Origin: Pandoraea norimbergensis
GTDB lineage: Bacteria > Pseudomonadota > Gammaproteobacteria > Burkholderiales > Burkholderiaceae
DNA length: 64,000 bases
Assembly (NCBI RefSeq): GCF_001465545.3
Contig: NZ_CP013480.3
Coordinates: forward strand, 2,914,001-2,978,000
Direction: 5' to 3'
Shown one piece after another: positions 38,606-48,455 of this stretch; positions within the stretch are counted from its first letter, which is position 1; every line of letters begins with the position of its first letter. Made by a program: the position numbers and the translations under genes. The notes beneath the pieces were generated by a model that worked only from the letters and a program-made list of their open reading frames with translations, had not been told where the DNA came from and ran no database searches.

Positions 38606-39672
38606 GCACCACGCCGACATCCGCATCGCAAGCCTCGACGGCCTCGTCCAGTGCCATCGGTTTCTTCGAGCGCTATCTGACCGCGTGGGTCGCGCTGTGC
38701 ATCGTCGCCGGCATTCTGCTGGGGCAATGGCTGCCGGGCATTTTCCGCGCAGTCGGCGCCATGGAAGTCGCGCAAGTCAATCTGCCGGTGGGCGTACTCA
38801 TCTGGGTGATGATCATCCCGATGCTGATCAAGATCGACTTCAGCGCGATGGGGCAAGTGACCGGTCATTGGCGTGGCATCGGCGTCACGCTGTTCGTGAA
38901 TTGGTTCGTCAAACCGTTCTCGATGGCGCTTTTGGGCTGGATCTTCGTACGTCATCTGTTTGCCGCGTGGCTGCCGTCCGATCAGATCGACAGCTACATC
39001 GCGGGTCTCATTTTGCTGGCCGCCGCGCCCTGCACCGCCATGGTCTTCGTCTGGTCGCAGCTTTGCAAAGGTGATCCGTACTTCACGCTGTCGCAGGTGG
39101 CGCTCAACGACGCGATCATGATCGTCGCCTTCGCCCCGGTGGTGGCGCTGCTCCTCGGGCTGTCATCGATCACCGTCCCGTGGGACACCTTGATGACCTC
39201 GGTCGGGTTGTACATCGTCATCCCCGTGGTGATCGCGCAGGTCCTGCGAAAGGCGCTGCTTGCCCGTGGCGAAGCGACGTATCAACGCGTCGTCAGCGCC
39301 TTGGGGCCGTACTCGATCACGGCACTGCTTGCCACGCTCGTGCTGTTGTTCGGCTTTCAGGGCAACGCCATCGTCCAGCAACCGCTGATCATCCTGCTGC
39401 TGGCGATCCCGATTCTCGTGCAGGTGCTGCTCAATTCCGGGCTGGCGTACTGGCTCAACCGCAAGCTGGGTGTGGCGCACTGTGTCGCGGGACCGTCCGC
39501 GTTGATCGGCGCGAGCAATTTCTTTGAGCTGGCCGTTGCTACGGCAATCAGTCTCTTCGGTTTTCAGTCAGGGGCGGCACTCGCCACGGTTGTCGGCGTG
39601 TTGATCGAAGTGCCCGTCATGCTCCTCGTGGTCACCGTCGTCAATCGCTCGCAACGCTGGTACGAAACGTAA
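38602..39672 (+). CDS. acr3: Arsenite efflux permease, Acr3 family
   Basis: Exports arsenite across the inner membrane using proton motive force. The 356-residue product has about ten membrane segments. It keeps the Acr3 hallmarks AAAPCTAMVFVWSQLCKGDP, with the conserved Cys of helix 4, and the late GASNFFELAVATAI, with the essential Glu. The ATG at 38602 overlaps the arsR stop. ArsB-type permeases lack these motifs, so the Acr3 assignment is firm. It ends with a double stop (TAATAA), and three short repeats follow before arsC. Confidence 0.94.
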   Translation: MSTTPTSASQASTASSSAIGFFERYLTAWVALCIVAGILLGQWLPGIFRAVGAMEVAQVNLPVGVLIWVMIIPMLIKIDFSAMGQVTGHWRGIGVTLFVNWFVKPFSMALLGWIFVRHLFAAWLPSDQIDSYIAGLILLAAAPCTAMVFVWSQLCKGDPYFTLSQVALNDAIMIVAFAPVVALLLGLSSITVPWDTLMTSVGLYIVIPVVIAQVLRKALLARGEATYQRVVSALGPYSITALLATLVLLFGFQGNAIVQQPLIILLLAIPILVQVLLNSGLAYWLNRKLGVAHCVAGPSALIGASNFFELAVATAISLFGFQSGAALATVVGVLIEVPVMLLVVTVVNRSQRWYET

Positions 39673-39709
39673 TAAGTCCATGCAATAAGTCCACGCAATA
39701 AGTCTGCGC
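39671..39709. repeat. Three tandem 13-bp repeats between acr3 and arsC
   Basis: AATAAGTCCATGC, AATAAGTCCACGC and AATAAGTCTGCGC follow each other without spacer, starting at the acr3 stop codon. Probably slippage-derived; no function seen. Confidence 0.8.
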
Positions 39710-39741
39710 AGCAAGGCGAAGCAAAGCACTAAGGAAACGTC

Positions 39742-40164
39742 ATGTCCGTCACCATCTTTCACAATCCCGCGTGCGGCACGTCGCGCAACACGCTGGCCAT
39801 GATTCGCAACGCGGGTATCGAGCCCGTGATCATCGAATACCTGAACACGCCACCCGACCGAAGCACCCTGCAAACCATGATTCGCGACGCAGGGCTCACC
39901 GTGCGCGAGGCCATTCGCGAGAAAGGCACGCCGTACGACGAGTTGGGTCTTGCTGACCCGTCGCTGAGCGATGACCAGTTGCTCGACGCCATGCTCGCGC
40001 ACCCGGTCCTGATCAATCGCCCGTTCGTCATGACGGACTTGGGCACGCGACTCTGCCGCCCGTCCGAGCGCGTGCTCGAAATCCTGCCGTCGCCGCAACA
40101 AGGCGCGTTTACCAAAGAAGACGGTGAAGCCGTCATCGACGCCCAAGGCCGACGCATTCAATGA
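39742..40164 (+). CDS. arsC: Arsenate reductase, glutaredoxin-dependent
   Basis: Reduces arsenate to arsenite using glutathione and glutaredoxin. The 140-residue product has the catalytic Cys11 in [15 protein letters not shown] and the conserved arginines in LINRPFVM and [14 protein letters not shown], as in the R773 plasmid ArsC. AAGGAAACG precedes the ATG. It is co-transcribed with arsR and acr3; the stop overlaps the arsH start (ATGA). Confidence 0.95.
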   Translation: MSVTIFHNPACGTSRNTLAMIRNAGIEPVIIEYLNTPPDRSTLQTMIRDAGLTVREAIREKGTPYDELGLADPSLSDDQLLDAMLAHPVLINRPFVMTDLGTRLCRPSERVLEILPSPQQGAFTKEDGEAVIDAQGRRIQ

Positions 40165-40892
40165 ACATCGATATGCCCAACATCAACCACCCGGCCCTCG
40201 ATGTGCCGGACCTTCGCAAGCTCGAACCCGCCAACGTCAGCGCTCATCCGCCTCGCATTCTTTTGCTCTACGGTTCGCTGCGCGAGACGTCTTACAGCCG
40301 TTTGCTGGTACAAGAAGCCGAACGCATCCTTCAGCACTTCGGGGCTGAGACCCGCATCTTCGATCCTCACGGGTTGCCGATGACAGACAGCGTCTCGGCC
40401 GATCATCCGAAGGTGGTCGAACTGCGAAAGCTCTCTGAGTGGTCGGAAGGTCAGGTGTGGTGCAGTCCGGAACGGCACGGCACCCTGAGCGCCGTCTTCA
40501 AGAATCAGATCGACTGGCTGCCGCTGGAAATGGGCGGTATCCGCCCGACGCAGGGCCGCACGCTCGCCGTGATGCAGGTCTGCGGCGGCTCGCAGTCGTT
40601 CAATTCGGTCAATGCGCTGCGTGTGCTCGGGCGCTGGATGCGCATGGTGACGATTCCGAACCAGTCGTCGGTGGCGAAGGCGTATCAGGAATTCGATGCG
40701 AATGGCCGCATGAAGCCGTCGCCCTATTACGACCGGGTTGTCGACGTCATGGAGGAGTTGTACAAGTTCACGCTGCTGGTACGCGACCGCTCCGACTACC
40801 TGACGGACCGATACAGCGAGCGCAAGGAGGCCGCACCGGCCACAGCAACGGCACTCGCCACGGCAGCCATGAGCCACGAGCAGGATAAATAA
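40161..40892 (+). CDS. arsH: ArsH organoarsenical flavoprotein oxidase
   Basis: An NADPH-dependent FMN protein that oxidises trivalent methyl- or aryl-arsenicals to less toxic forms. The 243-residue product has the flavodoxin-like FMN loop [15 protein letters not shown] and the family's [31 protein letters not shown] and [25 protein letters not shown] blocks. It is the last gene of the operon and is followed by a strong terminator. Confidence 0.94.
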   Translation: MNIDMPNINHPALDVPDLRKLEPANVSAHPPRILLLYGSLRETSYSRLLVQEAERILQHFGAETRIFDPHGLPMTDSVSADHPKVVELRKLSEWSEGQVWCSPERHGTLSAVFKNQIDWLPLEMGGIRPTQGRTLAVMQVCGGSQSFNSVNALRVLGRWMRMVTIPNQSSVAKAYQEFDANGRMKPSPYYDRVVDVMEELYKFTLLVRDRSDYLTDRYSERKEAAPATATALATAAMSHEQDK

Positions 40893-40910
40893 GCGCTGCA
40901 CCATCAAAGA

Positions 40911-40942
40911 GAAAGCCAACGTGGCTGCCCACGTTGGCTTTC
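40911..40942. terminator. Terminator after arsH
   Basis: GAAAGCCAACGTGG (40911-40924) and CCACGTTGGCTTTC (40929-40942) form a perfect 14-bp stem with a 4-base loop. It lies between convergent arsH and the secreted-protein gene and can serve both; the T-run is within the stem. Confidence 0.88.
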
Positions 40943-40973
40943 GTACTTCATCCGGTCGTCATCGCCGCCGCCA

Positions 40974-41810
40974 CTATTTCCCGCAGACCTTCATATCAGC
41001 GGGCTTGCCTTGGCTCATGCAGCTTTTGGTCTCCGTTCCGCCTTTGTAGCTGACCGAGAGACCGTCGGGCGTGCCGTTGGCATCGGCATGATCGACGGCA
41101 ATCAATGTCGTGCCGATGTAGAACGCCTTTTCAAGGCGCGGACCGCGCGCCGTCTTCACGGGCCGCTTCAGGAAGACTCTCGAACCGTCGCCCGTCACGA
41201 GAATGGTCGCGCTATTCATGAAGTCGCCCACCGGCGCTTCGGCACTACTGGCGACCGCCGTCGTCGGGATGGCGGTCCCGCCGCCGTCTTTCGAACCCTC
41301 GACCGATTTACGCAACTCCAGCCGATGCACCAGCTTGCCGTCTGCGATCTCTGCGACGATGCGCCCGGTCTGCTGAGAACTCCCGCGATAACTCGGCCCC
41401 CACGACTCGCGTACCGCTTCGTAGACCAACTCGACCTGCCCGTCCAGCTTGCCAGCTTTGCAGTTCGCCGATACCGGACGAACAACCACGTTGGTGTAGC
41501 GATGACCGTAACCCGTCGGGCCGTCGCCTGCCGAATAATCTGAGGTCCCCGTCAGCGACGTCAGTTGGGCCGCAGGTACCTGACAAGGCCAATCGCCTGA
41601 CTTGGCGGTGTCGACGTAGAAGAACACGTTCTGCGCATCCGCATAAAGTTGGTACTGGGCGTCGGCTTCCCGCAACAACCGCGTTTGCGCCGCGTCCTTC
41701 ACCGTTGGCAATTGCAACGGCTCGGCCTGCGCGCCAACGCTTGCCAACAGCAAGCCGGCAGCGAAAGCACTCAACACCTGTCTTGCCACATCGCGTTGTT
41801 GTACTGGCAT
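40974..41810 (-). CDS. Secreted protein of unknown function
   Basis: A 278-residue exported protein. A Sec signal peptide runs to about residue 30 (LSAFAAGLLLASVGAQA). The mature part has four cysteines (one in WPCQVP, one in SANCKAG, two near the end in SCMSQG and KVCGK), suggesting disulfides, and a central VYEAVRESWGPSYRG. AGGGAG precedes the ATG at 41810. I do not recognise a family. It is monocistronic between the arsenic and urea loci, and nothing ties it to either. Confidence 0.75.
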   Translation of the reverse strand: MPVQQRDVARQVLSAFAAGLLLASVGAQAEPLQLPTVKDAAQTRLLREADAQYQLYADAQNVFFYVDTAKSGDWPCQVPAAQLTSLTGTSDYSAGDGPTGYGHRYTNVVVRPVSANCKAGKLDGQVELVYEAVRESWGPSYRGSSQQTGRIVAEIADGKLVHRLELRKSVEGSKDGGGTAIPTTAVASSAEAPVGDFMNSATILVTGDGSRVFLKRPVKTARGPRLEKAFYIGTTLIAVDHADANGTPDGLSVSYKGGTETKSCMSQGKPADMKVCGK

Positions 41811-42156
41811 CTCACACTCCCTGTGAATTGACATACACGACCTACGAGTTGCGGCCCTGCGTCCGGTTTGGTTTTCCGCCGTCTCCGCGCGATTCACCGA
41901 ACCTGAGCACACATTACGGAACCGCAGTCACTCACGCAATACTCGCTTTCAAGGTAGTCGGTCTGGCTTTGGTGCAATACGGCTCGTTCGAGGTGCGCGC
42001 GCGTGCCCATGGTGCCCACGCGCACCAACACGAACAGAAACCGCCCGGCGACAGCGCACCAACTTCGCCCGCAAAACCGCCAAAGCCTTTACCGGCAAGC
42101 CTTGGCACGCTTCTTGTTAATACAAATGCAAACTTGTACACAAGAAGGAGTACCAA
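41811..42156. other. Intergenic region upstream of the urea operon
   Basis: 346 bp without a convincing gene. Its right end holds two TTGT-N4-ACAA / TTGT-N2-ACAA type sites and the ribosome site AGAAGGAG of the allophanate hydrolase gene. I looked for a ykkC guanidine riboswitch, which can precede such operons, and did not see one. Confidence 0.6.
42114..42144 (+). promoter_or_regulatory. Two GntR-like half-site pairs before the urea operon
   Basis: TTGTTAATACAA (42114-42125) and CTTGTACACAAG (42133-42144) both show TTGT/ACAA symmetry and are centred 19 bp apart, directly before the ribosome site. They are likely targets of the FCD-type GntR regulator at 47643. Confidence 0.6.
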
Positions 42157-43980
42157 ATGCGTGGATGGACCATCGGCGAGTGGCTTGAGGCGTATCACGG
42201 CGGGGCAACCCCGGAAGCGCTGCTCAATACGTTGCGTCAGACGCTGCTCTCACCAGACCCCGCATGGATCTCCGTGGTGTCGGAAAAAGCACTCGCCGCG
42301 CAACTCTCCCGCCTTGCCGACCGGTTAGCCGCTGCGGGTGGAGACCACGACAAGCTGCCGCTCTACGGCGTGCCGTTTGCCGCCAAGGACAACATCGACG
42401 CGCTCGGCTTCGACACGACGGCCGGCTGTCCGGCCTTTGCCTACACCCCGGATCGCGACGCGACGGTCATCGCGCGACTGGTCGACGCGGGCGCCATCGT
42501 CATCGGCAAGACCAACCTCGATCAGTTCGCCACCGGTCTCGTCGGCGTGCGCTCGCCGTATGGCATTCCGTCCAACGCGTTCGATGCCGACTACATCAGC
42601 GGCGGCTCAAGTTCAGGGTCCGCATCGGTAGTCGCGCGGGGTCTGGTCCCGTTCTCCCTCGGCACCGACACGGCAGGCTCTGGCCGCGTGCCGGCAGGGT
42701 TGAACAATATCGTCGGCCTCAAGCCCACGCGCGGTGCACTTAGCAACACGGGGGTAGTGCCCGCCTGCCGTACGCTCGACTGCGTGTCTGTTTTTGCGAC
42801 GACGGTTGGCGATGCCACGCGGGTGTATGACGTCGCCGCTGCGCTCGATGTCACCGATGGCCTGTCACGTGAAGCGCCATCGGCGGCCTTGGGGTGGCGC
42901 GTGCCCGACGCGCCGCGGTTTGCCATTCCACAGCAGCCCGAATTCTTTGGCGACGCGTTGGCAGAACAAGCCTTCCGCGACGCCGTTGCCGCCATGCAGG
43001 CGCACGGCGCCACCTGTGTGCCGATCGACTTCTCGCTGTTCGACGAGGTCGCGGCATTGCTTTACGACGGCGCTTGGATCGCCGAACGATATGCCGCTGT
43101 GCGGGACTTCGCACAGTCGAACGAGGCCGACATTCATCCGGTGGTGCGCGACATCATCTTCAAGGCGACGCAGTTTTCCGCCGCCGATGCGTTCGACGGC
43201 GTCTATCGTCTTGCCGAACTCAAGCGGCGCGCCGACGCCCTCCTCGCGCAGTTCGACGCCCTGCTCGTGCCCACGGCCCCCACGCATTACCGAATCGCCG
43301 AGCTGCTTGACGACCCCGTTCGCCTGAACAGCAATCAGGGCAAGTACACCAACTTCGTCAATCTGCTCGATTGGAGCGCCATCTCGGTGCCCGCGAGCCT
43401 GCGAAGCGACGGCCTGCCATTCGGTATCACGCTGATCGCCGATGCCTGGCGCGAACGTGCGCTCGCCGCCTACGCCGCCAAGTGGCACCACCGCACCGAG
43501 TTGCCGCGCGGCGCGACCGGTCTGCCGCTGCCGAAGGACGCCTCGCTCCCCGCACGTGCCGAGGGTGCGGCAACCATTCGCGTGGCCGTCGTCGGCGCGC
43601 ATCTGCGCGGCATGCCACTCAACCACGAGCTGACCTCGCGCAACGCTCGCTTCGTCGAAGCCACCACGACCAGCGCTAACTACCGGCTTTACGCGCTTGC
43701 CAACACGTCGCCGCCCAAGCCCGGGCTCGCCCGCGCGGACAGCGGCGCCCCGATTCGCGTCGAGTTGTGGGATGTCCCCGCCGACGCGTTCGGCACGTTT
43801 GTCGCAGGCATTCCGGCACCGCTGGGTATCGGCACGCTGGAACTCCTCGACGGGCGACGCGTGAAGGGATTCATCTGCGAGCCGTTTGCGCTCCGCGAAG
43901 CGAAAGACATCACCGAATTCGGCGGCTGGGCCGACTACCTGCAAGCGATGCGCAACATCGCCGCCGCGACCGCGCACTGA
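42157..43980 (+). CDS. atzF: Allophanate hydrolase
   Basis: Hydrolyses allophanate, the product of urea carboxylase, to ammonia and CO2. The 607-residue protein has an amidase-signature domain in its first 450 residues: Lys77 in FAAKDNID, the GGSSSGSA block at 149-156, and GTDTAGSGRVPAG with the nucleophilic serine. A C-terminal domain of about 150 residues (IRVAVVGAHLRGMPLNHEL onwards) is typical of full-length AtzF, which may decarboxylate the intermediate. A strong AGAAGGAG precedes the ATG. It lies 14 bp before the urea carboxylase gene. Confidence 0.95.
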   Translation: MRGWTIGEWLEAYHGGATPEALLNTLRQTLLSPDPAWISVVSEKALAAQLSRLADRLAAAGGDHDKLPLYGVPFAAKDNIDALGFDTTAGCPAFAYTPDRDATVIARLVDAGAIVIGKTNLDQFATGLVGVRSPYGIPSNAFDADYISGGSSSGSASVVARGLVPFSLGTDTAGSGRVPAGLNNIVGLKPTRGALSNTGVVPACRTLDCVSVFATTVGDATRVYDVAAALDVTDGLSREAPSAALGWRVPDAPRFAIPQQPEFFGDALAEQAFRDAVAAMQAHGATCVPIDFSLFDEVAALLYDGAWIAERYAAVRDFAQSNEADIHPVVRDIIFKATQFSAADAFDGVYRLAELKRRADALLAQFDALLVPTAPTHYRIAELLDDPVRLNSNQGKYTNFVNLLDWSAISVPASLRSDGLPFGITLIADAWRERALAAYAAKWHHRTELPRGATGLPLPKDASLPARAEGAATIRVAVVGAHLRGMPLNHELTSRNARFVEATTTSANYRLYALANTSPPKPGLARADSGAPIRVELWDVPADAFGTFVAGIPAPLGIGTLELLDGRRVKGFICEPFALREAKDITEFGGWADYLQAMRNIAAATAH

Positions 43981-43994
43981 CCCCGGAGCCCGCC

Positions 43995-46900
43995 ATGTTT
44001 CATACCGTTCTGATCGCCAACCGTGGCGAGATCGCGTGTCGCATCGCCCGAACGCTGGCGCGCATGGGCATTCGCAGCGTGGCCGTCTATTCCGATGCCG
44101 ACCGCAACAGCCTTCATGTCGGTGCTGCCGACATCGCCATACCACTCGGTGGTAACACGGCAGCTGAGAGCTATCTGCGCACCGACCTGATCCTTGCCGC
44201 CGCAAAGGCGAGCGGCGCGCAGGCCATCATCCCCGGTTACGGATTTCTCTCGGAGAACGCCGAATTTGCCGCCGAGTGCGAAGCACAAGGCATCGCATTC
44301 GTCGGGCCGACGCCCACACAGATGTCCCAGTTCGGTCTGAAGCACGCCGCCCGAGCGTTGGCAGAACAAGCTGGCGTGCCGCTGACGCCGGGATCAGGCC
44401 TGCTGGACGACATCGATGCCGCGCACGCAGCGGCCGAAGCTATCGGCTATCCCGTCATGCTCAAGAGCACCGCCGGGGGCGGCGGCATCGGTCTCACACG
44501 TTGCAACGACGCGGCGGAACTGACGGCAGCCTTCGCATCGGTGCAACGTCTGGGGCAATCGTTCTTCGCTAACGCGGGCGTTTTTGTCGAGCGCTTTGTC
44601 GACCGGGCCCGCCACGTGGAAGTGCAGATCTTCGGCGACGGGCAAGGTAACGTCATCACGCTAGGCGAGCGCGACTGCTCGTTGCAGCGGCGTAACCAGA
44701 AAGTCGTCGAAGAAACGCCCGCACCGAATCTGCCCGCCGAGGTACGAGCGCAGTTGCTGGCCGCTGCGCGCCGACTCGGTCAATCGGTCGATTACCGATC
44801 CGCTGGCACGGTGGAGTTCATATACGACGCTGAACAGGCGCAGTTCTACTTCCTCGAAGTCAACACACGGCTTCAGGTGGAACACGCGATTACTGAGGCC
44901 TTCACCGGCATCGATCTGGTGGAATGGATGATCCGGACGGCGGCCGGTGAGCCGCCATCGCTGACGCAGGACATCACCGGGCGTGGCGCCGCCATCGAAG
45001 TGCGCGTCTACGCCGAGAATCCACTGAAAAACTTCGCACCGAGTCCCGGCGTATTGACCGAAGCCGTCTTCCCGACGGACGTTCGCGTCGATGCATGGGT
45101 GTCGACCGGCACGGAAGTCTCGGCCCATTACGACCCGATGATCGCCAAGATCATCGCGTATGGCGACGACAGACCGGCCGCCATCGCCAACCTGCAACAG
45201 GCGTTGTCGCAAACGCGCCTCGGCGGCATCGCGACCAACCTTGATTACCTTCGCGCCGTCGTCGCCTCCGAGACCTTCTGCACCGGCCATGTTTCGACGC
45301 GCGCACTCGACACGTTTGCCTACGCGCCGAACGCCATCGAAGTCGTCGAACCGGGCACCTACACCACCGTGCAGGACTATCCGGGACGCGTCGGCTACTG
45401 GGACATCGGCGTGCCGCCGTCCGGCCCGATGGACGACTGGGCGTTTCGCGTGGGCAACACCATCGTGGGCAACGTGGCGCAGGCCGCGGGCATTGAGGCG
45501 ACCGTCGTCGGCCCGACGCTGCGCTTCTGGCAAGACACTGTCATCGCGCTGACCGGCGCACCGACCGACGCCACGCTGGACGGCGAAACTGTCGCGTTCT
45601 GGACGCCGATTGCGGTCAAGTCGGGACAAACGCTGCGCATGGGCAAGGCACTCAGTGGCTGCCGAACTTATCTGGCCGTGCGCAACGGGCTCGACGTGCC
45701 GGTCTATCTGGGCAGCCGTGCCACGTTTGCGCTGGGGCAATTCGGTGGCCACGGCGGGCGTACCTTGCGTCCCTCCGACATCCTGCCGATTGCCGACCCA
45801 ACGGCCCCGGCGACCACCGATCTCGCACCCCGGCATGCACCGGTTGCGCTTCCGCAAGCGTTGGTGCCGGTCTACGGCAAGACGTGGGACATCGGTGTGC
45901 TTTACGGCCCTCATGGCGCGCCGGACTTCTTTACACCCGCGTCGATCGCCGCCTTCTTCGAAGCCGAATGGGAAGTGCACTACAACTCGAACCGGCTGGG
46001 TATCCGGCTCAATGGCCCGTCACCCGAGTGGGCGCGTGCAGACGGCGGTGAAGCGGGCCTTCATCCGTCGAACATCCACGATTGCGAGTACGCCGTCGGC
46101 AGCATCAATTTCACGGGCGATATGCCGGTGATCCTTACCCGTGACGGCCCCAGCCTCGGCGGCTTCGTTTGCCCCGTCACCATCGCGAAAGCTGAGTTGT
46201 GGAAGGTCGGGCAGGTCAAACCGGGCGACAAGATACGCTTTCGACCGATGTCGTTTGACGACGCACTCGCGCTCGAACGCGCCCAAGACGCACTGCTCGA
46301 ACACGGCTTCGACATGGCAGACACCGAGTCCGGCCTGCCCCCAAGCTTCACGTCACCGGGCACGTCGCCGATCCTGCATGAGACGGCCGCCCACGGCGAG
46401 CGCCCGAAGACCGTGATCCGCCAAGCCGGTGACAAGCACGTGCTCGTGGAATTCGGCGAGAACGTGCTCGACCTCAACCTGCGCTTTCGTATTCACGCGC
46501 TCATGACCTCGCTGCACGGGCAGGCGCATGACGGCATTCTCGAACTGTCGCCCGGCGTACGCTCGCTGCAAATTCGCTACGACAGCCGGGTGATCGATCA
46601 ACGGGCGCTGGTACGTGTCGTCGCCGCGACCGATGACAGCCTGAGCGACATCCGGACGATGCGCGTACCCAGCCGCGTCGTGTACCTGCCGATGGCCTAT
46701 GAAGATGCCGCCACGCTCGACGCCGTTGCCCGCTACCGGCAATCGGTGCGCGATACCGCACCGTGGCTGCCGAGCAATACCGAGTTCATTCGCCGCATCA
46801 ACGGGCTCGCAACGCCAGACGACGTGCGCAACACTGTGTTCGAAGCCAGCTACATGGTGCTGGGGCTGGGCGACGTCTATCTCGGCGCCCCGTGTGCCGT

Positions 46901-47606
46901 GCCGGTCGACCCGCGCCATCGCCTGATGACGTCGAAATACAACCCTGCGCGCACCTACACCGCAGAAGGCACCGTGGGCATCGGAGGCGTGTACATGTGC
47001 ATCTACGGGATGGATTCGCCGGGGGGTTATCAACTCATCGGCCGCACACTGCCGATATGGAACAAGTTTCTCAAGAACGACGTGTTCATTGACGGCAAGC
47101 CGTGGTTACTGCGCTTCTTCGATCAGGTGCGCTTCTATCCGGTCACGGAAGCCGAACTCGACACGCTTCGTCAGGACTTTCGCGAGGGCCGTCAAGGCGT
47201 GCGTATCGAAGACGAGACCTTCGATCTGGGCGAGTACAACGCGTTTCTCGAGCGCATCGCGCCCGAGTTGGCAACCTTCAAAGCTGCACAAAAGACCGCC
47301 TTCGACGCCGAGGTGCAGCGCTGGAACCAAGAATCGGCCCACGCACCCAAGTCCGCCGAACGTGGCGACCCGGCTGCCGAGATTCGCATCGACGGCTCGG
47401 TGGTCGCGGCCGATATCAGCGGCAGCGTGTGGAAGCTGGTCGCGCAACCGGGCGAGCGAGTGAGCGCAGGCGATCCGCTGCTGATTCTGGAGGCAATGAA
47501 AATGGAGTTTCATATTGCAGCGCCTCGCGACGGCATCGTCGACACGTTCCACTGCCGGCCCGGCATGATGATTCACGCGGGCGATCCGCTCGTCTCGCTT
47601 AGCTGA
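43995..47606 (+). CDS. uca: Urea carboxylase (biotin-dependent)
   Basis: Carboxylates urea (possibly also guanidine in some relatives) to allophanate using ATP and biotin. The 1203-residue single chain holds, in order: a biotin carboxylase/ATP-grasp domain (about 1-445), with MFHTVLIANRGEIACRIARTL and KSTAGGGGIG; the KipA-like carboxyltransferase part (about 445-790), with YTTVQDYPGRVGYWDIGVPPSGPMDDWAFR; the KipI-like part (about 800-1020); and a biotinyl domain with EAMKM, biotinylated Lys1169. It is in an operon with atzF, followed 36 bp later by a GntR gene. No permease or carrier gene is in the cluster. Confidence 0.95.
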   Translation: MFHTVLIANRGEIACRIARTLARMGIRSVAVYSDADRNSLHVGAADIAIPLGGNTAAESYLRTDLILAAAKASGAQAIIPGYGFLSENAEFAAECEAQGIAFVGPTPTQMSQFGLKHAARALAEQAGVPLTPGSGLLDDIDAAHAAAEAIGYPVMLKSTAGGGGIGLTRCNDAAELTAAFASVQRLGQSFFANAGVFVERFVDRARHVEVQIFGDGQGNVITLGERDCSLQRRNQKVVEETPAPNLPAEVRAQLLAAARRLGQSVDYRSAGTVEFIYDAEQAQFYFLEVNTRLQVEHAITEAFTGIDLVEWMIRTAAGEPPSLTQDITGRGAAIEVRVYAENPLKNFAPSPGVLTEAVFPTDVRVDAWVSTGTEVSAHYDPMIAKIIAYGDDRPAAIANLQQALSQTRLGGIATNLDYLRAVVASETFCTGHVSTRALDTFAYAPNAIEVVEPGTYTTVQDYPGRVGYWDIGVPPSGPMDDWAFRVGNTIVGNVAQAAGIEATVVGPTLRFWQDTVIALTGAPTDATLDGETVAFWTPIAVKSGQTLRMGKALSGCRTYLAVRNGLDVPVYLGSRATFALGQFGGHGGRTLRPSDILPIADPTAPATTDLAPRHAPVALPQALVPVYGKTWDIGVLYGPHGAPDFFTPASIAAFFEAEWEVHYNSNRLGIRLNGPSPEWARADGGEAGLHPSNIHDCEYAVGSINFTGDMPVILTRDGPSLGGFVCPVTIAKAELWKVGQVKPGDKIRFRPMSFDDALALERAQDALLEHGFDMADTESGLPPSFTSPGTSPILHETAAHGERPKTVIRQAGDKHVLVEFGENVLDLNLRFRIHALMTSLHGQAHDGILELSPGVRSLQIRYDSRVIDQRALVRVVAATDDSLSDIRTMRVPSRVVYLPMAYEDAATLDAVARYRQSVRDTAPWLPSNTEFIRRINGLATPDDVRNTVFEASYMVLGLGDVYLGAPCAVPVDPRHRLMTSKYNPARTYTAEGTVGIGGVYMCIYGMDSPGGYQLIGRTLPIWNKFLKNDVFIDGKPWLLRFFDQVRFYPVTEAELDTLRQDFREGRQGVRIEDETFDLGEYNAFLERIAPELATFKAAQKTAFDAEVQRWNQESAHAPKSAERGDPAAEIRIDGSVVAADISGSVWKLVAQPGERVSAGDPLLILEAMKMEFHIAAPRDGIVDTFHCRPGMMIHAGDPLVSLS

Positions 47607-47642
47607 TCTTTTTTTGCGGCCCCTTCACTACCTGCAATTGCC

Positions 47643-48365
47643 ATGAACGAAAACAATGCCCTTCTGCCGGAAAAGCAAGGTCCGGCGAGCAGTGCCCACT
47701 CGATTGCGGCACAGGTCTATGCGTCGCTCAAAGCCGACATCTTCGACTTTCGCCTGCTGCCCGGCGACCGCTTCAGTGAAGGCGACGTCGCCACCCGCAT
47801 GCAAATCAGCCGCACGCCTGTGCGGCAGGCGCTGTTCTGGTTGCAGCGCGAAGGGTACGTCGATGTCCATTTCAAAAGCGGGTGGCAGGTCCGCGCATTC
47901 GATTTCAAGTATTTCGAAGACCTGTACGAGATTCGCATCGTGATGGAGTCTTCCGCCATCGCCCGCATCATCGAAGGCGCGATGGTGCCGTCGCTTGCGG
48001 CCTTGCGCGCGATCTGGTGCGTCGCGCCGGAGCAGCGCGAGGCCGACCCGGCAACGGTGGCTTCGCTCGACGAAGCCTTTCACGCCGGACTGGTGGCGGC
48101 GACGGGCAACATCGAGATGTCGCGCATGCATCAGGACGTCACCGAGCGCATTCGCATCATCCGCCGCCTCGACTTCACGAAAGTGCCGCGCATTGCCGCA
48201 ACCTACGAGGAGCACGCCGCCATTCTCGACGCCATTCAGGACGGCAACGTCGCGCTGGCGCAATCACGGATCAAGGCGCACATCGCCGAGAGTCAGGCGG
48301 AGGTGAAGCGCATCACGCTGTACATGCTGCAATCGGCCCGGCAGCGATATGCGGCTGATGAGTGA
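47643..48365 (+). CDS. GntR-family regulator (FCD) of the urea operon
   Basis: A 240-residue regulator: winged helix at about residues 20-85, with GDRFSEGDVATRMQISRTPVRQALFWLQREGYV, then the FCD domain, with LDEAFHAGLVAATGN and EEHAAILDAIQDGN supplying likely metal-binding histidines. It follows urea carboxylase by 36 bp in the same direction and so probably regulates its own operon through the sites at 42114-42144. Ligand unknown; urea carboxylase regulators of this type respond to nitrogen compounds. Confidence 0.9.
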   Translation: MNENNALLPEKQGPASSAHSIAAQVYASLKADIFDFRLLPGDRFSEGDVATRMQISRTPVRQALFWLQREGYVDVHFKSGWQVRAFDFKYFEDLYEIRIVMESSAIARIIEGAMVPSLAALRAIWCVAPEQREADPATVASLDEAFHAGLVAATGNIEMSRMHQDVTERIRIIRRLDFTKVPRIAATYEEHAAILDAIQDGNVALAQSRIKAHIAESQAEVKRITLYMLQSARQRYAADE

Positions 48366-48455
48366 ACGATTCAACCACGCGATGAGGCAGCGGCAACACA
48401 CCGTGACCACCGAAATGCCCGACAACGCAGATAACGGACTGCTATACTCCGCACG

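Noticed and set aside
39671..39709. Possible CRISPR-like repeats
   Set aside because: Three contiguous 13-mers without spacers; a simple tandem repeat, and no cas genes are present.
41811..42156. Guanidine (ykkC) riboswitch before the urea carboxylase operon
   Set aside because: I looked for the conserved paired elements of that riboswitch class and found none; protein-type palindromes were found instead.
42865..45980. Two long antisense frames (446 and 439 residues) over the allophanate hydrolase and urea carboxylase genes
   Set aside because: The plus-strand genes are unambiguous enzymes with all motifs; the antisense products are Arg/His/Gly-rich with no family features.
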